From the NCBI RefSeq assembly GCF_020829685.1, contig NZ_JAIVFR010000358.1, positions 1-6,762 on the forward strand: 6,762 nucleotides of DNA, written 5' to 3'. Origin of the DNA: Nostoc sp. CHAB 5715. GTDB lineage: Bacteria > Cyanobacteriota > Cyanobacteriia > Cyanobacteriales > Nostocaceae. The notes beneath the pieces were generated by a model. The model ran no database searches. It was given only the letters and a program-made list of their open reading frames with translations, and was not told the origin of the DNA. Below are positions 6,482 to 6,762 of this stretch, piece by piece (the stretch's first letter is position 1; each line of letters opens with the position of its first letter). Position numbers and translations under genes: made by a program.

Positions 6482-6490
6482 CTTTACTAC

Positions 6491-6524
6491 GCCAGTTGCT
6501 ACCACGGTAAGGCAGCGCACTGGC
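6491..6524 (-). repeat. Hairpin repeat related to that in the kdpB-kdpC spacer
   Basis: GCCAGTTGC (6491-6499) pairs with GCA (6512-6514) and ACTGGC (6519-6524), enclosing an inner TACC/GGTA stem (6500-6509). On the minus strand the ends read GAGCCAGTGCG...TAGCAACTGGCGT. This parallels GAGCCACTGCG...GAGCAAGTGGCGT at 2615-2660 on the plus strand. It lies upstream of the carotenoid oxygenase gene, about 75 bp from its ATG. Confidence 0.6.
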
Positions 6525-6574
6525 TCAACTTAGTAGAACATTTCATTAATTGTAGTGAATTAAATTAGGCAAGA

Positions 6575-6640
6575 CTTTGCGCCCCTTTGCGTTTACTTTG
6601 CGTTCCTCTGCGTTTAAAAACGCTACGATTTTACGCAAAG
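6575..6640. repeat. CTTTGCG repeats spaced 10-11 bp
   Basis: CTTTGCG occurs at 6575-6581, 6585-6591 and 6596-6602, with CTCTGCG at 6606-6612 and an inverted CGCAAAG at 6634-6640. Start-to-start spacing is 10, 11 and 10 bp. I recall ACGCAAAGxxxACGCAAAG strings as dispersed Nostoc spacer sequence, so repeat origin is more likely than an operator. Around it, 6418-6666 is a 249-bp spacer with no gene apparent. Confidence 0.7.
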
Positions 6641-6666
6641 TTGTACTTAGCGTGAGATTTATTACA

Positions 6667-6762
6667 CTATTCCACTATTTCCGACTCTGGTTCTCTCAGT
6701 ACCAACTCAGACATCAAATCTGGCAAAAACCCTTGTTCCCCATCAATGGATGTCTCAGTTTC
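6667..6762 (-). CDS. C-terminal end of an unidentified minus-strand protein (partial)
   Basis: On the minus strand one frame is open from the window edge for 31 codons to TAG (6669-6667). It ends in an acidic tail, PDLMSELVLREPESEIVE, preceded by ETETSIDGEQGFL. The other two minus frames hit stops. The composition is typical of a real soluble-protein C-terminus, but I recognise no family. The plus strand is also open here in one frame, so the evidence is modest. If real, it is codirectional with and upstream of the carotenoid oxygenase gene, separated by 249 bp of repeat-bearing spacer. Confidence 0.5.
   Translation of the reverse strand, partial: ETETSIDGEQGFLPDLMSELVLREPESEIVE

Overview
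The window looks like chromosomal DNA of a filamentous, Nostoc/Anabaena-type cyanobacterium. Four signs support this. Six HIP1 octamers (GCGATCGC) lie inside the genes. The spacers carry heptanucleotide tandem repeats (CATTTGT, ACTCCCC) and hairpin-rich interspersed repeats of the kind common in Nostoc. The Kdp locus has the cyanobacterial form, with a short KdpD. A carotenoid-cleaving oxygenase closely resembles the Synechocystis apocarotenoid enzyme. The genus is inferred, not proven.

Layout, left to right. Positions 1-203 are nine full copies and one partial copy of a 21-bp tandem repeat. Positions 242-354 look like a 113-bp MITE with 18-bp imperfect terminal inverted repeats, flanked by a perfect 10-bp direct repeat. 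kdpB (384-2480, GTG start) follows. A 333-bp spacer of interspersed repeat follows, then kdpC (2814-3416). A 345-bp spacer holds 11 heptamer repeats, three hairpins and a second heptamer array, and then comes the short kdpD (3762-4916). On the opposite strand, converging on kdpD with only 4 bp between stop codons, is a carotenoid oxygenase gene (6417-4921). Upstream of it are a possible promoter, a hairpin repeat and helically spaced CTTTGCG repeats. The C-terminal end of another minus-strand ORF runs off the right edge (6762-6667).

KdpB and KdpC are the catalytic and chaperone-like subunits of the high-affinity K+ pump KdpFABC. kdpA is presumably just left of the window. KdpD here keeps only the cytoplasmic KdpD ATP-binding domain and a universal-stress-protein domain. 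It has no membrane segments and no histidine kinase, and no kdpE lies in the window, so sensing must work differently from E. coli or use a partner encoded elsewhere. The carotenoid oxygenase has no evident functional link to K+ transport.

The most interesting point is the 5' end of kdpB. The 21-bp repeat is open in the kdpB reading frame, encoding SSKAQLP repeats. If the MITE and one copy of its flanking direct repeat are removed (123 bp, exactly 41 codons), the repeat frame reads straight into KdpB. This suggests that KdpB once had a repeat-rich N-terminal extension, which the MITE cut off by bringing in stop codons, leaving translation to begin at a GTG 20 bp beyond the direct repeat. All the spacers in the locus are unusually loaded with repeats. 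I see no clearly new biological system.
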